From: Bacillota bacterium
GTDB taxonomy: Bacteria > Bacillota_E > Sulfobacillia > Sulfobacillales > JAIMBI01
Direction: 5' to 3'
Assembly (NCBI GenBank): GCA_021828405.1
Contig: JAKARZ010000050.1
Location: 1 to 13,113 of the forward strand
DNA length: 13,113 nucleotides
Shown piece by piece: positions 1 through 7,676 of this stretch. The notes beneath the pieces are model-generated. The model did not search any database. It saw only the letters and a list, made by a program, of their open reading frames with translations, and had not been told where the DNA came from. The translations under genes were made by a program, and so were the position numbers. Each line of letters begins with the position of its first letter. The stretch's first letter is position 1.

Positions 1-9
1 GTCAATTTA

Positions 10-1488
10 GTGTGCCGTGGCATGTTGGCGTTTTTCCTGGTGCTGATACCGTGGTTCGGGTTGGCGCTGTTCCTGTTGCCCAAAGCGTGGGTGAAGGCGG
101 GGGCGGTGGGGCTGGCCGTGGTGGAGGTGCTGCTGTTTGCCCGCGCGGTGGTGGCACCTGTGGGCACGAGCCTGGCGACCGTGGACTGGAACTGGATTCC
201 CAGTCTCGGTGTGCATTTTCACCTGAGTCTCGATGGGCTGGCGCTGTTCCTGGTGGGGCTCGCAGCCGTGGTGACGCTGGCGGCGCTGCTGACCTCCCCT
301 CGGGACCGGGGGCCCGCCTATTATTTCTGGCTCTTGCTGGCGGAGTCCGCCGCGATAGGCGTGTTCACCGCCCTGGATCTCGTGACCTTCTACGTCTTCT
401 GGGAAGTGGTGCTGGTCCCCGTGTTCTTCCTGCTGGGGGGCTGGGCCATCGGCCCGGCGCGGCGCACCGCACTCAAGTGGCTCATTATGAACTTGTTTGG
501 CAGTCTGTTCATGCTCATCGGGGTCGTGGCGATGGGCGTCGTCCATGCCCAGGAGACCGGCCATCTCACCTTTCAACTGGCCAGCCTGGCGCACACCGCC
601 CTGGTGCCGGCGGTGGCGCCGTGGCTCTTTCTGTCCTTCTTGGTCGCCTTTATTATCAAGGCGCCGCTGTGGCCCCTGCACGGATGGATGCCTCCGGCCT
701 ACAGTGATGCGCCGGCCCCCGTGACGGCCGTCATCTCGGGGGTGCTGTCCAAGCTTGGCGTGTTCGCCATGGTGCGGGTGCTGGTGCCGCTGTTCCATGT
801 GGAAATGGCTTCAGCCGAGCCCTGGCTGATGGCGCTGGCGGCGGTGGGGCTGGTTTACGGGGCCGAGCTTGCACTGCGCCAAAAGGACGTCAAGATGGTG
901 GCCGCCTACGGATCGCTGTCCCACATGGCGATGATGGCGCTGGGCATCTTTACGCTCACCCAGGCGGGGCTGGTGGGCGCCACGTTTTACATGGTGGCGC
1001 ACGGGGTGATGCTGGGCGGCCTGTTCCTGATTCTGGGCTGGTACGAGGAGCGGACCGGGAGCCGGGAACTCCGAACCCTGGGAGGGTTGAACCAGACCGT
1101 GCCCAAGCTCACGGTGTGGTTTCAAATCTTCGCGCTGGCCGCGCTGGGGCTGCCCGGCCTGGCCGGCTTTGCGGGCGAGTACATGATTTTCCAGGGGCTC
1201 ATCCAGAGCAATGTGACCGTGGCCGTCGTGGCCGGAGTGGTCTTGGTCGTGGCCGCGTGGTACATGCTGCGCCTGTTCCAGGGCGCCATGCAGGGGCCGC
1301 AGGCGACGGGCCGAGCGCCCAGTGACCTCACGGCACCCCAGGTGGGGTTGATTGGTGCGCTGGGGCTTCTGGTGCTGGTGCTGGGGCTCTGGCCCGCGAG
1401 CGTGACCAGCCACCTCCCCCCCCTGGCGCCGCCGGGTGTGCACCAGGTGGCGCAAGCCTCGCACCGGAAGGGGGGTGAGCCGGCATGA
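10..1488 (+). CDS. nuoM: NADH-quinone oxidoreductase subunit M (5' end uncertain)
   Basis: This is a membrane subunit of respiratory complex I, one of the three antiporter-like subunits that move protons while NADH electrons pass to quinone. The protein is hydrophobic throughout, with about 14 predicted membrane segments. The family's charged residues are visible (numbering from GTG 10): Glu132 in FWEVVLVP, Lys217 in IIKAPLWPLHGW, Lys248 in LSKLG, and Glu390 in GFAGEYM, matching the E. coli NuoM residues Glu144, Lys234, Lys265 and Glu407. The length, about 490 residues, is normal. The start is unclear: the frame is open to the window edge, no ribosome binding site is seen before GTG 10 or ATG 22, and ATG 22 (MLAFFLVLIPWFG) resembles the usual N-terminus. 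The stop overlaps the nuoN start by ATGA, which implies translational coupling. The identification is secure; the start is not. Confidence 0.93.
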   Translation: MCRGMLAFFLVLIPWFGLALFLLPKAWVKAGAVGLAVVEVLLFARAVVAPVGTSLATVDWNWIPSLGVHFHLSLDGLALFLVGLAAVVTLAALLTSPRDRGPAYYFWLLLAESAAIGVFTALDLVTFYVFWEVVLVPVFFLLGGWAIGPARRTALKWLIMNLFGSLFMLIGVVAMGVVHAQETGHLTFQLASLAHTALVPAVAPWLFLSFLVAFIIKAPLWPLHGWMPPAYSDAPAPVTAVISGVLSKLGVFAMVRVLVPLFHVEMASAEPWLMALAAVGLVYGAELALRQKDVKMVAAYGSLSHMAMMALGIFTLTQAGLVGATFYMVAHGVMLGGLFLILGWYEERTGSRELRTLGGLNQTVPKLTVWFQIFALAALGLPGLAGFAGEYMIFQGLIQSNVTVAVVAGVVLVVAAWYMLRLFQGAMQGPQATGRAPSDLTAPQVGLIGALGLLVLVLGLWPASVTSHLPPLAPPGVHQVAQASHRKGGEPA

Positions 1489-2876
1489 TGCATTTTCTCG
1501 AACCGGAAATCATTGTCGCGGTGGGTGTGCTGGCCACCCTGGTGGCCGCCATGCTGGTGCGGCCGCGGTCCGCGGTCCCTTATTGGTTCGGGCTGATATT
1601 CAGCGCCGCCGCCCTGGCTCGGGCGCTGACGCTTCATCAGGCCAGCCACCTCTATGGGGGAGCGGTGCTGGGCGACAGCTACAGCATCGTGGTGACGGTG
1701 TTCACGCTGCTCGCGGTGATGGCCGGCTTGCTCCTCGCGTGGGACCCAGAGCGGTACGGCGCCGAGTTTCCCGCGCTGGTGCAACTGGCGGGGCTGGGGG
1801 CCATGGTGATGGGCTTTTCCGGCAACCTGATCCTCCTGTTTCTGGGGCTGGAGTTGCTGAGCCTGCCGCTTTACGTGCTGGCCGCGTCGCGGCGCACCGC
1901 GCTCGGCGGCGAGGCCGGGCTGAAATACCTGCTCATCGGCGCCTTCTCCTCCGGCATCCTGCTTTTTGGGGCGGCGCTTTTGTATGGCGCTTCGGGGAGC
2001 CTGACGTTTGTGAGCTTCACCGCCGTCCATGTCGTCCCTGGCCTAATGGCGGCCGGCCTTGCCCTCCTGCTCGTGGGACTCCTGTATAAGCTGGCCATCG
2101 TGCCCTTTCACATGTGGGTGCCGGACGTGTACGAGGGATCGCCGACGCCGGTGACGGCGTTTATGGCATTTGGCACCAAGGTAGGGGCCGCCGCCGCTCT
2201 GCTGCGGGTCCTTGCGTTCGGCTTCTCCCTGTCGGCCGCGTGGTGGGGATTGATGCTTGGCTATCTGGCCGTCCTCACGATGATTGCCGGCAACATGGTG
2301 GCGCTTCCGCAGCATGACGTGAAGCGGCTTTTGGCGTGGTCCGGCGTGGGCAATGCCGGATACGTGCTGGTGGGCATCGCGTCCCACAATGTGGTGGGCG
2401 CCGAGGCAGCGCTGTTCTATCTCCTACCGTACGGCCTCGCGATCCTGTTGGCCTTCACGGTCGTACGCATTCTGGAAGGGCGGGAGGAAGCGCCGGTGAC
2501 GCTGGCCAGCTTGAAGGGGCTGGCGTATCGGCAGCCGTGGCTCGCGCTCGGGTTCTTGGTCGCGATGCTGTCGCTCGCTGGGATTCCCCTCACGGCCGGC
2601 TTCATCGGCAAATTCTACTTGGTGCGCGGAGCGATTGCGGCGGACCAGTGGGGGGTGGCCGTGGGATTGGTCGTGGCAACGATCGTCGGGCTGGCGGTGT
2701 ACTTCCGGCCGGTGCAGCAGATGTTTCAGCCGGGCGATGGCGCCACGGGGCGGTTCACGCTTGGAACGGGCGTCGTGCTAGCGGTGGCGGCGCTGGGCAC
2801 GCTGTTCATCGGCATCTACCCGGAGCCGGTGCTGCATGCGGTGATTCAATCGGCCCGATTCACGTGGCTGCATTAA
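1485..2876 (+). CDS. nuoN: NADH-quinone oxidoreductase subunit N
   Basis: This is the second antiporter-like membrane subunit of complex I in the window, working next to NuoM in proton translocation. It is 463 residues, slightly shorter than E. coli NuoN (about 485), and almost entirely hydrophobic. Key charged residues are in place: Glu123 in LGLELLSLPLY, Lys202 in LLYKLAIVPFHMWVPDVYEG, Lys232 in FGTKVG and Lys376 in GFIGKFYL. The VPFHMWVPDVYEGSP stretch is a strong NuoN signature. ATG 1485 overlaps the nuoM stop (ATGA), and the G-rich GGAAGGGGGG just upstream can act as a Shine-Dalgarno sequence. A second ATG follows directly and could serve instead. Being last of the nuo subunits before unrelated genes is the usual order (M, N). 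Confidence 0.95.
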   Translation: MMHFLEPEIIVAVGVLATLVAAMLVRPRSAVPYWFGLIFSAAALARALTLHQASHLYGGAVLGDSYSIVVTVFTLLAVMAGLLLAWDPERYGAEFPALVQLAGLGAMVMGFSGNLILLFLGLELLSLPLYVLAASRRTALGGEAGLKYLLIGAFSSGILLFGAALLYGASGSLTFVSFTAVHVVPGLMAAGLALLLVGLLYKLAIVPFHMWVPDVYEGSPTPVTAFMAFGTKVGAAAALLRVLAFGFSLSAAWWGLMLGYLAVLTMIAGNMVALPQHDVKRLLAWSGVGNAGYVLVGIASHNVVGAEAALFYLLPYGLAILLAFTVVRILEGREEAPVTLASLKGLAYRQPWLALGFLVAMLSLAGIPLTAGFIGKFYLVRGAIAADQWGVAVGLVVATIVGLAVYFRPVQQMFQPGDGATGRFTLGTGVVLAVAALGTLFIGIYPEPVLHAVIQSARFTWLH

Positions 2877-2945
2877 GATAGCCATACGAGGGCGAAGACA
2901 ACCTGGACGTCGAGCGGGGCGCTCGCGCAGGGAGAGGAGTCGGTC

Positions 2946-3929
2946 GTGAGTAAACCGGAGGCCGCGGACCCCGACGTGTTTCGGCTGTTTAGCCTGGTGG
3001 AGCCGGAGATGCGGCTCGTGGCGCGCCAGCTCGAGGCGGTGGTGCGCGACGAAAGCCGCCTGGTAGCGGAGGTGGCGGATGCGCTGCTGGCCGCCCCGGG
3101 CAAGCGCCTGCGCCCGGCACTGGTGCTGCTGGCGGGCCAGGCGGCGGGCGCGCCCAGCGCCATCCTGCTCCCGACGGCTACGTCCGTCGAACTGATTCAC
3201 ATGGCCACGCTGACGCACGACGACATTTTGGATCGGGCGGACTGGAGGCGGGGGGAGCCGTCCGTGCGGGCTGTGGCGACCGACCAGGTCGCGGTGCTGG
3301 CGGGGGACTTTCTATTTGCGCGGGCCGTGCAGCTCCTGGCCTCGACGGGGCGGCCGGCCGTGGTGGCGGAGGCGGCCGAGGTGGTGCATGCGATGTGCCT
3401 CGGGGAGATTCGCCAGCACCTCGGGCACGGGCGCCGGCCGAGCGAATCCGAATATCTCGGCCGCATCGAAGCCAAGACCGCGACGTTTTTGGCCATCTGC
3501 TGCCGTCTGGGGGCGCTGGCCTCCGACGCGGGGCCGGACGTGTCCGAGCCCCTGTACCAGTTCGGCTGGCAGGTAGGCATGGCGTTTCAATTGGTAGACG
3601 ATCTGCTGGACTTGCTGGCCGACCCGGACAAGCTCGGCAAGGCCGTGGGGGCCGACTACGCGCAAGGGGTGCTGACGCTGCCCGTCGTCTATGCGCTGGC
3701 CGAGAGTCGGGACGCCAGGGAGCTCGAGGACCTGCTGCAGCGGGGCCAGCCGGCCGACCTGCCGCGCGTGCGCCTCATCCTGCACGAGAGCGGCGCGCTC
3801 GACTATGTGCAAGCCAAGATCGATGGATACCGCAAAGGCGCGACCCGAGCCCTGGCGGCCCTGCCGCCGTCCCCCGCCCTGCGGGCGCTGGACGTCCTGG
3901 CCACGTTCGTGGTTACCCGGGACTTTTGA
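2946..3929 (+). CDS. Long-chain trans-polyprenyl diphosphate synthase (heptaprenyl/octaprenyl type)
   Basis: This enzyme adds isopentenyl diphosphate units to an allylic diphosphate to make the polyprenyl chain of a quinone, most likely menaquinone here. Both aspartate-rich Mg2+ sites are present: DDILD at residues 92-96 and DDLLD at 218-222. The GKRLRP substrate motif is at 52-57, and KT (178-179) and GK..GADYAQG (230 onward) are also present. Ala87 lies five residues before the first Asp motif; a small residue there is typical of enzymes that make long chains rather than farnesyl or geranylgeranyl products. Length 327 is normal. GTG 2946 is chosen because the purine-rich AGGGAGAGGAG (2929-2939) ends six bases upstream and the protein starts at the expected family position. 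It lies 69 bp after nuoN and 1 bp before rex, so it is probably in the same operon. Exact chain length cannot be read from sequence, so no symbol (hepT/ispB) is given. Confidence 0.9.
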   Translation: MSKPEAADPDVFRLFSLVEPEMRLVARQLEAVVRDESRLVAEVADALLAAPGKRLRPALVLLAGQAAGAPSAILLPTATSVELIHMATLTHDDILDRADWRRGEPSVRAVATDQVAVLAGDFLFARAVQLLASTGRPAVVAEAAEVVHAMCLGEIRQHLGHGRRPSESEYLGRIEAKTATFLAICCRLGALASDAGPDVSEPLYQFGWQVGMAFQLVDDLLDLLADPDKLGKAVGADYAQGVLTLPVVYALAESRDARELEDLLQRGQPADLPRVRLILHESGALDYVQAKIDGYRKGATRALAALPPSPALRALDVLATFVVTRDF

Positions 3930-3930
3930 G

Positions 3931-4602
3931 ATGACCAGGGACGCAGGTCCGGGCGCGGTGCGGCGCATCCCGGATGCCACCATCCGGAGGCTTCCCGCAT
4001 ACCTGCGGGCCTTGGAAGCGGAGGCGGGCCAGCGGTTGACGTCGGCGGCGCTGGGCGTGCTGACGGGGTTTTCCTCTGAGCAGGTGCGCAAGGATCTGGC
4101 GTACTTCGGAGCGTTTGGCACTCGCGGCGTCGGATATCCCGCGCAGGAGCTGGCGAGCGAAATTCGGCACATCCTAGGACTGGATCGGGAGCTGAAGGCG
4201 GCGCTGTTTGGTGCCGGCCACTTGGGCACCGCGCTGGCGCGCTATGTCGCCGCCACCCATCATGATGTGCGCATTGTTGCCATCTTTGATCCCGACCCGG
4301 AAAAAGTCGGCGGGGAAATCGCCGGGACCGCCATCTCGTCCCTGGCCAACCTTGAGGCGGAGGTGCGGCGGCTGGGAGTGGCGGTGGCCATTTTGGCGGT
4401 GCCGGAGTCTGCGGCCCAGGCGCTTGCGGGCCGGCTGGCCGCGGCCGGGATTCGGGGCTTTTTGAACTTCGCCCCCGTGATGCTGTCGCTGCCCGTGGCG
4501 GGTGACGGCGGCCCCCCCATCACCATTCACAACATTGACCTCTCGATCGAGCTGCAGACGCTTGCGTACTTTGTGCAGGTGCACGAAACCGCTCACGTGT
4601 AG
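3931..4602 (+). CDS. rex: Redox-sensing transcriptional repressor Rex
   Basis: Rex binds DNA as a dimer when NADH is scarce relative to NAD+, and releases it when NADH rises, controlling respiration and fermentation genes. The 223-residue protein has the normal two-domain layout. An N-terminal winged helix (about 15-75) contains the hallmark RKDLAYFGAFGTRGVGY at 53-69. A Rossmann domain follows, with the nucleotide-binding GAGHLG at 94-99 and the acidic strand end IFD at 118-120. The C-terminal helix (TLAYFVQVHETAHV) fits the domain-swapped helix of the family. ATG 3931 is one base after the polyprenyl synthase stop, so translation is probably coupled. The same frame is open upstream to 3691, but that part lies inside the synthase gene and has no Rex similarity. 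Location behind nuo and a quinone side-chain gene suggests it acts on this operon. No promoter is visible in the window to test this. Confidence 0.95.
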   Translation: MTRDAGPGAVRRIPDATIRRLPAYLRALEAEAGQRLTSAALGVLTGFSSEQVRKDLAYFGAFGTRGVGYPAQELASEIRHILGLDRELKAALFGAGHLGTALARYVAATHHDVRIVAIFDPDPEKVGGEIAGTAISSLANLEAEVRRLGVAVAILAVPESAAQALAGRLAAAGIRGFLNFAPVMLSLPVAGDGGPPITIHNIDLSIELQTLAYFVQVHETAHV

Positions 4603-4689
4603 GGTGGCGGGGCGACTCGACACCCAAGCGGAGGGACCCGATCACACGCTGCTTATCAGATGACCGTGGATGCAGCGCAGATCCAAGCC

Positions 4690-4982
4690 CGGGTGGCCCA
4701 CTTGCAGGGGCTTGCACCGGTGGTCATGCGGGTGCGGGGTGGCGCGTGTCGGCCGACAGCCTTAGTCGATTACCCACGCTGTGAGCGGGCGTCTTGGAGC
4801 ATGGTGAGCGAAACGGTGGTGACACGGGTGTCCATGCGCAAGGTCCAACGCATCGCCACCGAGCCCTATTCGACGCGGATGTCGGCGATACCGGCGTCTC
4901 GGATCGGCCAAGGCCCGTCGTGACGGTGTGGCGGACGCGGTCCTTGGCAGAGGCCCGCTTTCCGGTGCGGCGAGAGGATCCC
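4690..4982 (+). pseudogene. Degraded internal fragment of an IS256-family transposase
   Basis: About 95 codons resemble the middle of an IS256-type (mutator-like, DDE) transposase. In the first frame, VRGGACRPTALVDYPRCERA is followed by SMVSETVVTRVSMRKVQRIA and then TRMSAIPASRIGQG. This parallels the family pattern of a YQRSE..L segment, GVSTRKV and SASTVSRI. The frame closes at TGA 4921-4923, but the adjacent frame carries on with VTVWRTRSLAEARFPV, matching the family's 'W..RPL....+P' segment just before its first catalytic Asp. One frameshift therefore falls at about 4913-4924. The N-terminal part, the catalytic part and recognisable inverted repeats are missing. Several substitutions (PASRI for TVSRI, for example) suggest old decay. 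It cannot make an active enzyme. The assignment comes from motif memory rather than a search. Confidence 0.65.
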
Positions 4983-5504
4983 ATGTGGCCACGATCCGCG
5001 GGAGCCACCTCCGCCGCCCCCAAGGTGGACTGGTTGGATTTCGGCGCGGGGTGCAACCTTTCCCGGGCTCCGGACCTGGGGCTCACCGAGGGCCGCCGAC
5101 CAGGACGCGGGGCTGTCGCAGGGCCCGACGTGCCCCATCCTGACCCGGTGCCGAAAGCCCAACCGCGGCCCGGGCCACACAATCTTCGGGTCACGGCCGC
5201 CCAGGCCCTGCAAATTCGGGATGACGGCGGCAGGGCGCGTGACAGATCCTGTGGTATCCCAAGGTTGCGCGGGCGCGACCCAGCTTGGCGTGGCGGTGGA
5301 ACGAGGAGTGTCCGCGGCGTCAGCGTAATTTGCGGCGTCCGGCACGGCGCCTCGGACCTGTGGGTGTTGGCGGCAGGTGGACGGCGTCGAGCCCCGAGGC
5401 CGGTCCAGGGTCGGATCCCCCGGCCTCTGCGGTGACGTAAGCCCAATCGCCCAGAGGGGTGGCCGCGTTTGCACCTCTCTTGGCTCTTGGCCGGCCCCGG
5501 CCAT
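4983..5504. other. Unassigned GC-rich stretch between the IS256 remnant and the dehydrogenase pseudogene
   Basis: I see no supportable gene here. Long open frames exist on both strands, but this is expected at such GC content. Their translations are rich in Pro, Arg and Gly, lack hydrophobic periodicity and match nothing I recognise. There is no good ribosome binding site and no tRNA-like structure. The region separates two convergent transcription units (rex on + and the dehydrogenase on -), yet no classical terminator with a T-run is visible. It may be further decayed insertion-sequence DNA. Confidence 0.5.
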
Positions 5505-6621
5505 CTACCCTTCCGTCATTTCGAGTTCGACGTGCATGAGGGCTTCCTGCACCTCCGAGGCGCACGCGCGGCATGGTCGGCATGATGCCGTCGCGGATCA
5601 GATAGTCAATCAAGGCCGCTTGGATCCTGCCAGGGAACCCACTTTCCGAGTGGGTCAAGGCACGCCACGAGACTGGCAGGCCGAGCTCTCGGAGCGTCCT
5701 TCGCAGTTCACGCATGGCGACGGGGTCTCGACCCAGCAGGGTTTCCTGAACCACGAGTCCGCAAGCGACTTTCTCTCCATGGGTGGTGTCGGCCGTTTCG
5801 GCGTCGGCAACTTCGATCAGCCCGTTATGAACTGCGTGCGCCGCCGCCGTCGTCCGGGCGGTGTCGCCACCGATTCCTCCGACCATGCCTCCAACCAGTA
5901 GGACGGCATCAATCAAATCTGGAAGCCCGTCGACGGTCCCTTGCGCGGTGAAGCGTGTCACCACGCCTGCCCCCCGGTCGGCAATGAGTTGGGACCCACC
6001 GACCGCCAGCCCGTAGGCAAGACGACTCGTCCAGGACGCGTCGTCTGTTACGGCCAGCGCGGCTTAAAAAGGTTTGGCTAGCGTGTCGCCCAACCCGCTC
6101 CGAAAGTATCTCAGGGGACTGGCACGGAGGAGTTCATCATCGACGACCGTGATCCAAGGTGGAACCGTACAAAGATATGGATAACGAAATCGTCCATCCG
6201 GATAGTAGACGGTGGTGTTGGGATTCGTCGCGGCACAGTTCGAGATCAACGTGGGAATCACCAAACAGGGCACCGAGATACGATCGGCAAGGATCTTGGC
6301 CAAGTCGATAACCGTGCCTCCGCCAATCCCGCCAACGGCCTGGGTCTTGGAGAGGAGGCGGCCCTTGATACGACCTACTTCCTCCTCTGAGCACTCATCC
6401 CCATAGGTCACCACGCGCCACCGAACCAGGGCACGGGCCAGGGAGGACGTCACCACCGCGCCGGCTGCTCCGTAGCTCTTGTTTCCGGAAACGACGGTGA
6501 CTCGGTGGATGTTCAACCCGGCTAGGATGGCCCCGACCGTGTCGAGCACGTGGGTCCCATGAATGTTGCGTCTAGGGCCGGGTTGCCACAACCGCGTGCG
6601 ACCATCCTCCGTATGTCGCAT
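5505..6621 (-). pseudogene. Broken iron-containing alcohol dehydrogenase family gene, hydroxycarboxylate dehydrogenase (HcxA/YbdH)-like
   Basis: Reading down from ATG 6621, the protein resembles HcxA/YbdH and glycerol dehydrogenase (GldA), NAD(P)-dependent enzymes that interconvert hydroxy and keto compounds. Visible features are the nucleotide-binding GGIGGGTVIDLAK (98-110), PTLISNCAA (123-131), SGLGDTLAK with metal ligand Asp179, GGMVGGIG (244-251), AHAVHNGL with metal ligand His265, and THGEKVACG with metal ligand His281. Relatives read GDTLAKWYEA; here the frame reads GDTLAKPF, then TAA (6064-6066), then AALAV in the same frame, so a Glu codon appears to have become a stop. Near 5556-5572 a one-base shift is needed to reach the natural C-terminus EVQEALMHVELEMTEG, ending at TAG (5505-5507). 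Repaired, it is about 371 residues, normal for the family. It starts 33 bp after the IclR gene on the same strand. Sequencing error could explain one lesion, but two make a pseudogene likelier. Confidence 0.85.
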
Positions 6622-6654
6622 CGAACGGACAAATCGCGACGGGATGGGTGGGCT

Positions 6655-7482
6655 CTACGCTCGCGATTTGGGCGTCGGCGTCGACGACGTCAATGGTGAT
6701 TCGTCGGAATATCCCAGGCGGGTCGACGTGTCGAGCGCGATGGCGCGCACCTGGCGAGCCAATTCCGGAAGGCGCTCCCGCCCGATGCGCTCCGTCGTCC
6801 CCGAGATCCCAATTGCCGCGACCACCTGTCCGTCTCCACGGAAAATGGGAGACGCCAGACACCGCACGCCAGCCTGGGTTTCCTCGTTGTCGACGGCGTA
6901 CCCATCTCCGCGGATGCCTGCCAGATGGGTTTCCAGCGCGGCCACGTCTGTGATGCTGTTTGGGGTCAGAGCCGTCAGTGGCGCCGCATGCAGCCACTGC
7001 TTCAGCTCCGATTCCGGTAGGCAGGCCAACAGCGCCTTGCCGAGGGCCGAACAGTGAGCGGGTCGGCGTCGTCCCAATAGGTCAATAATGATCACGGACG
7101 ACCGCGCCAATTCTTGTCCTAAAAATACCACAAAGCGATCATCCAGCACACCCAAGTTGGCCGTTTCATCGGTGGTGTCGCGCAAGGCCTTCAGAGCGAC
7201 TAAGGCCGCATCGGTCCACCGTGCTGCGTGTACACTTTGCCGATGCAGTACAGCAAAGCGCGTGGCGTTGGGAGCAAAGGCGCCGCTGGCCGCATCGCGG
7301 ACCAGGTATCCTCGTTCCACCCAGGTGTTGAGCAAGCGATAGGCGGAACTGCGGTCGACCTGAAGATGGCGCGCCAACTCCACCGGCGTGACGCCTCCGT
7401 CGAACGCCAGCTCTAAGGCGGAAATGCCTCGGTCCAGTGACTGAACCGTCTTAAGCGGGACACGTGGCCGAGTTGTTCCCAT
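6655..7482 (-). CDS. IclR-family transcriptional regulator
   Basis: The 275-residue protein has an N-terminal winged helix (about 12-75), with the recognition helix around VTPVELARHLQVDRSSAYRLL (31-51). A C-terminal IclR effector domain follows (about 90-265), with CSALGKALLACLPE, GYAVDNEE, GVRCLASPIF and AAIGISGT, all typical of the family. IclR proteins usually sense small organic acids or aromatics and control nearby catabolic genes. ATG 7482 is chosen because GGAGG (7490-7494) lies 7 bases upstream and the protein then begins at the family position (VQSLDRGISALEL). The frame extends further upstream but that part looks non-coding. It sits between the beta-keto acid cleavage enzyme and the dehydrogenase pseudogene on the same strand, so it is the obvious candidate regulator of this cluster. 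Its effector is unknown. Confidence 0.92.
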   Translation of the reverse strand: MGTTRPRVPLKTVQSLDRGISALELAFDGGVTPVELARHLQVDRSSAYRLLNTWVERGYLVRDAASGAFAPNATRFAVLHRQSVHAARWTDAALVALKALRDTTDETANLGVLDDRFVVFLGQELARSSVIIIDLLGRRRPAHCSALGKALLACLPESELKQWLHAAPLTALTPNSITDVAALETHLAGIRGDGYAVDNEETQAGVRCLASPIFRGDGQVVAAIGISGTTERIGRERLPELARQVRAIALDTSTRLGYSDESPLTSSTPTPKSRA

Positions 7483-7489
7483 CTTGCTG

Positions 7490-7494
7490 CCTCC
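7490..7494 (-). promoter_or_regulatory. Ribosome binding site of the IclR gene
   Basis: GGAGG on the - strand, 7 bases before ATG 7482. It fixes this start over the longer open frame reaching 7668. Confidence 0.75.
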
Positions 7495-7636
7495 AAAATC
7501 GGCATCTCTGCTTCCGGCGGTCGCGTGCTCTGCATGAAGGCCCAGCCCGCAGGCACGCCGGAGTGGCGTCCGGGCCCGTGGTGGCGCCTCGCGACGTCTA
7601 TACCTTCGTTGCAACAGGATATCGCGTGGCCTTTGA

Positions 7637-7656
7637 ATGGTCGAGACACCGACCAT
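7637..7656 (-). repeat. 7-bp inverted repeat between the BKACE gene and the IclR gene
   Basis: ATGGTCG (7637-7643) and CGACCAT (7650-7656) form a perfect inverted repeat with a 6-base spacer, just past the end of the BKACE gene and about 155 bp before the IclR start. No T-run follows on the - strand, so it is not a classical terminator. A 20-bp dyad in front of an IclR-family gene could be an autoregulatory operator; this is inference. Confidence 0.4.
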
Positions 7657-7676
7657 GTTCTTTGCCATGGCGGTCG

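Noticed and set aside
7..798. 263-codon open frame on the - strand
   Set aside because: Lies wholly opposite nuoM; composition is rich in His, Gln, Arg and Pro, typical of an antisense shadow of a hydrophobic GC-rich gene.
1122..2030. 302-codon open frame on the - strand
   Set aside because: Antisense to nuoM/nuoN, with no motif and no start signal.
3312..4229. 305-codon open frame on the - strand
   Set aside because: Antisense to the polyprenyl synthase and rex, both strongly identified on the + strand.
5476..5503. Tandem CTCTTGG repeat and GGCCGG-rich palindrome after the dehydrogenase as a terminator
   Set aside because: Two short copies only and no T-run on either strand; not supportable as terminator or repeat array.
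4866..5504. 212-codon open frame on the - strand, with overlapping frames on both strands
   Set aside because: Low-complexity Pro/Gly/Arg translation, no recognisable domain, and part of it is antisense to the IS256 remnant.
5320..5504. Extension of the dehydrogenase C-terminus in the main frame
   Set aside because: The extension is Arg/Pro-rich and unlike the family, whereas the neighbouring frame ends naturally at 5505; the extension is a frameshift artefact.
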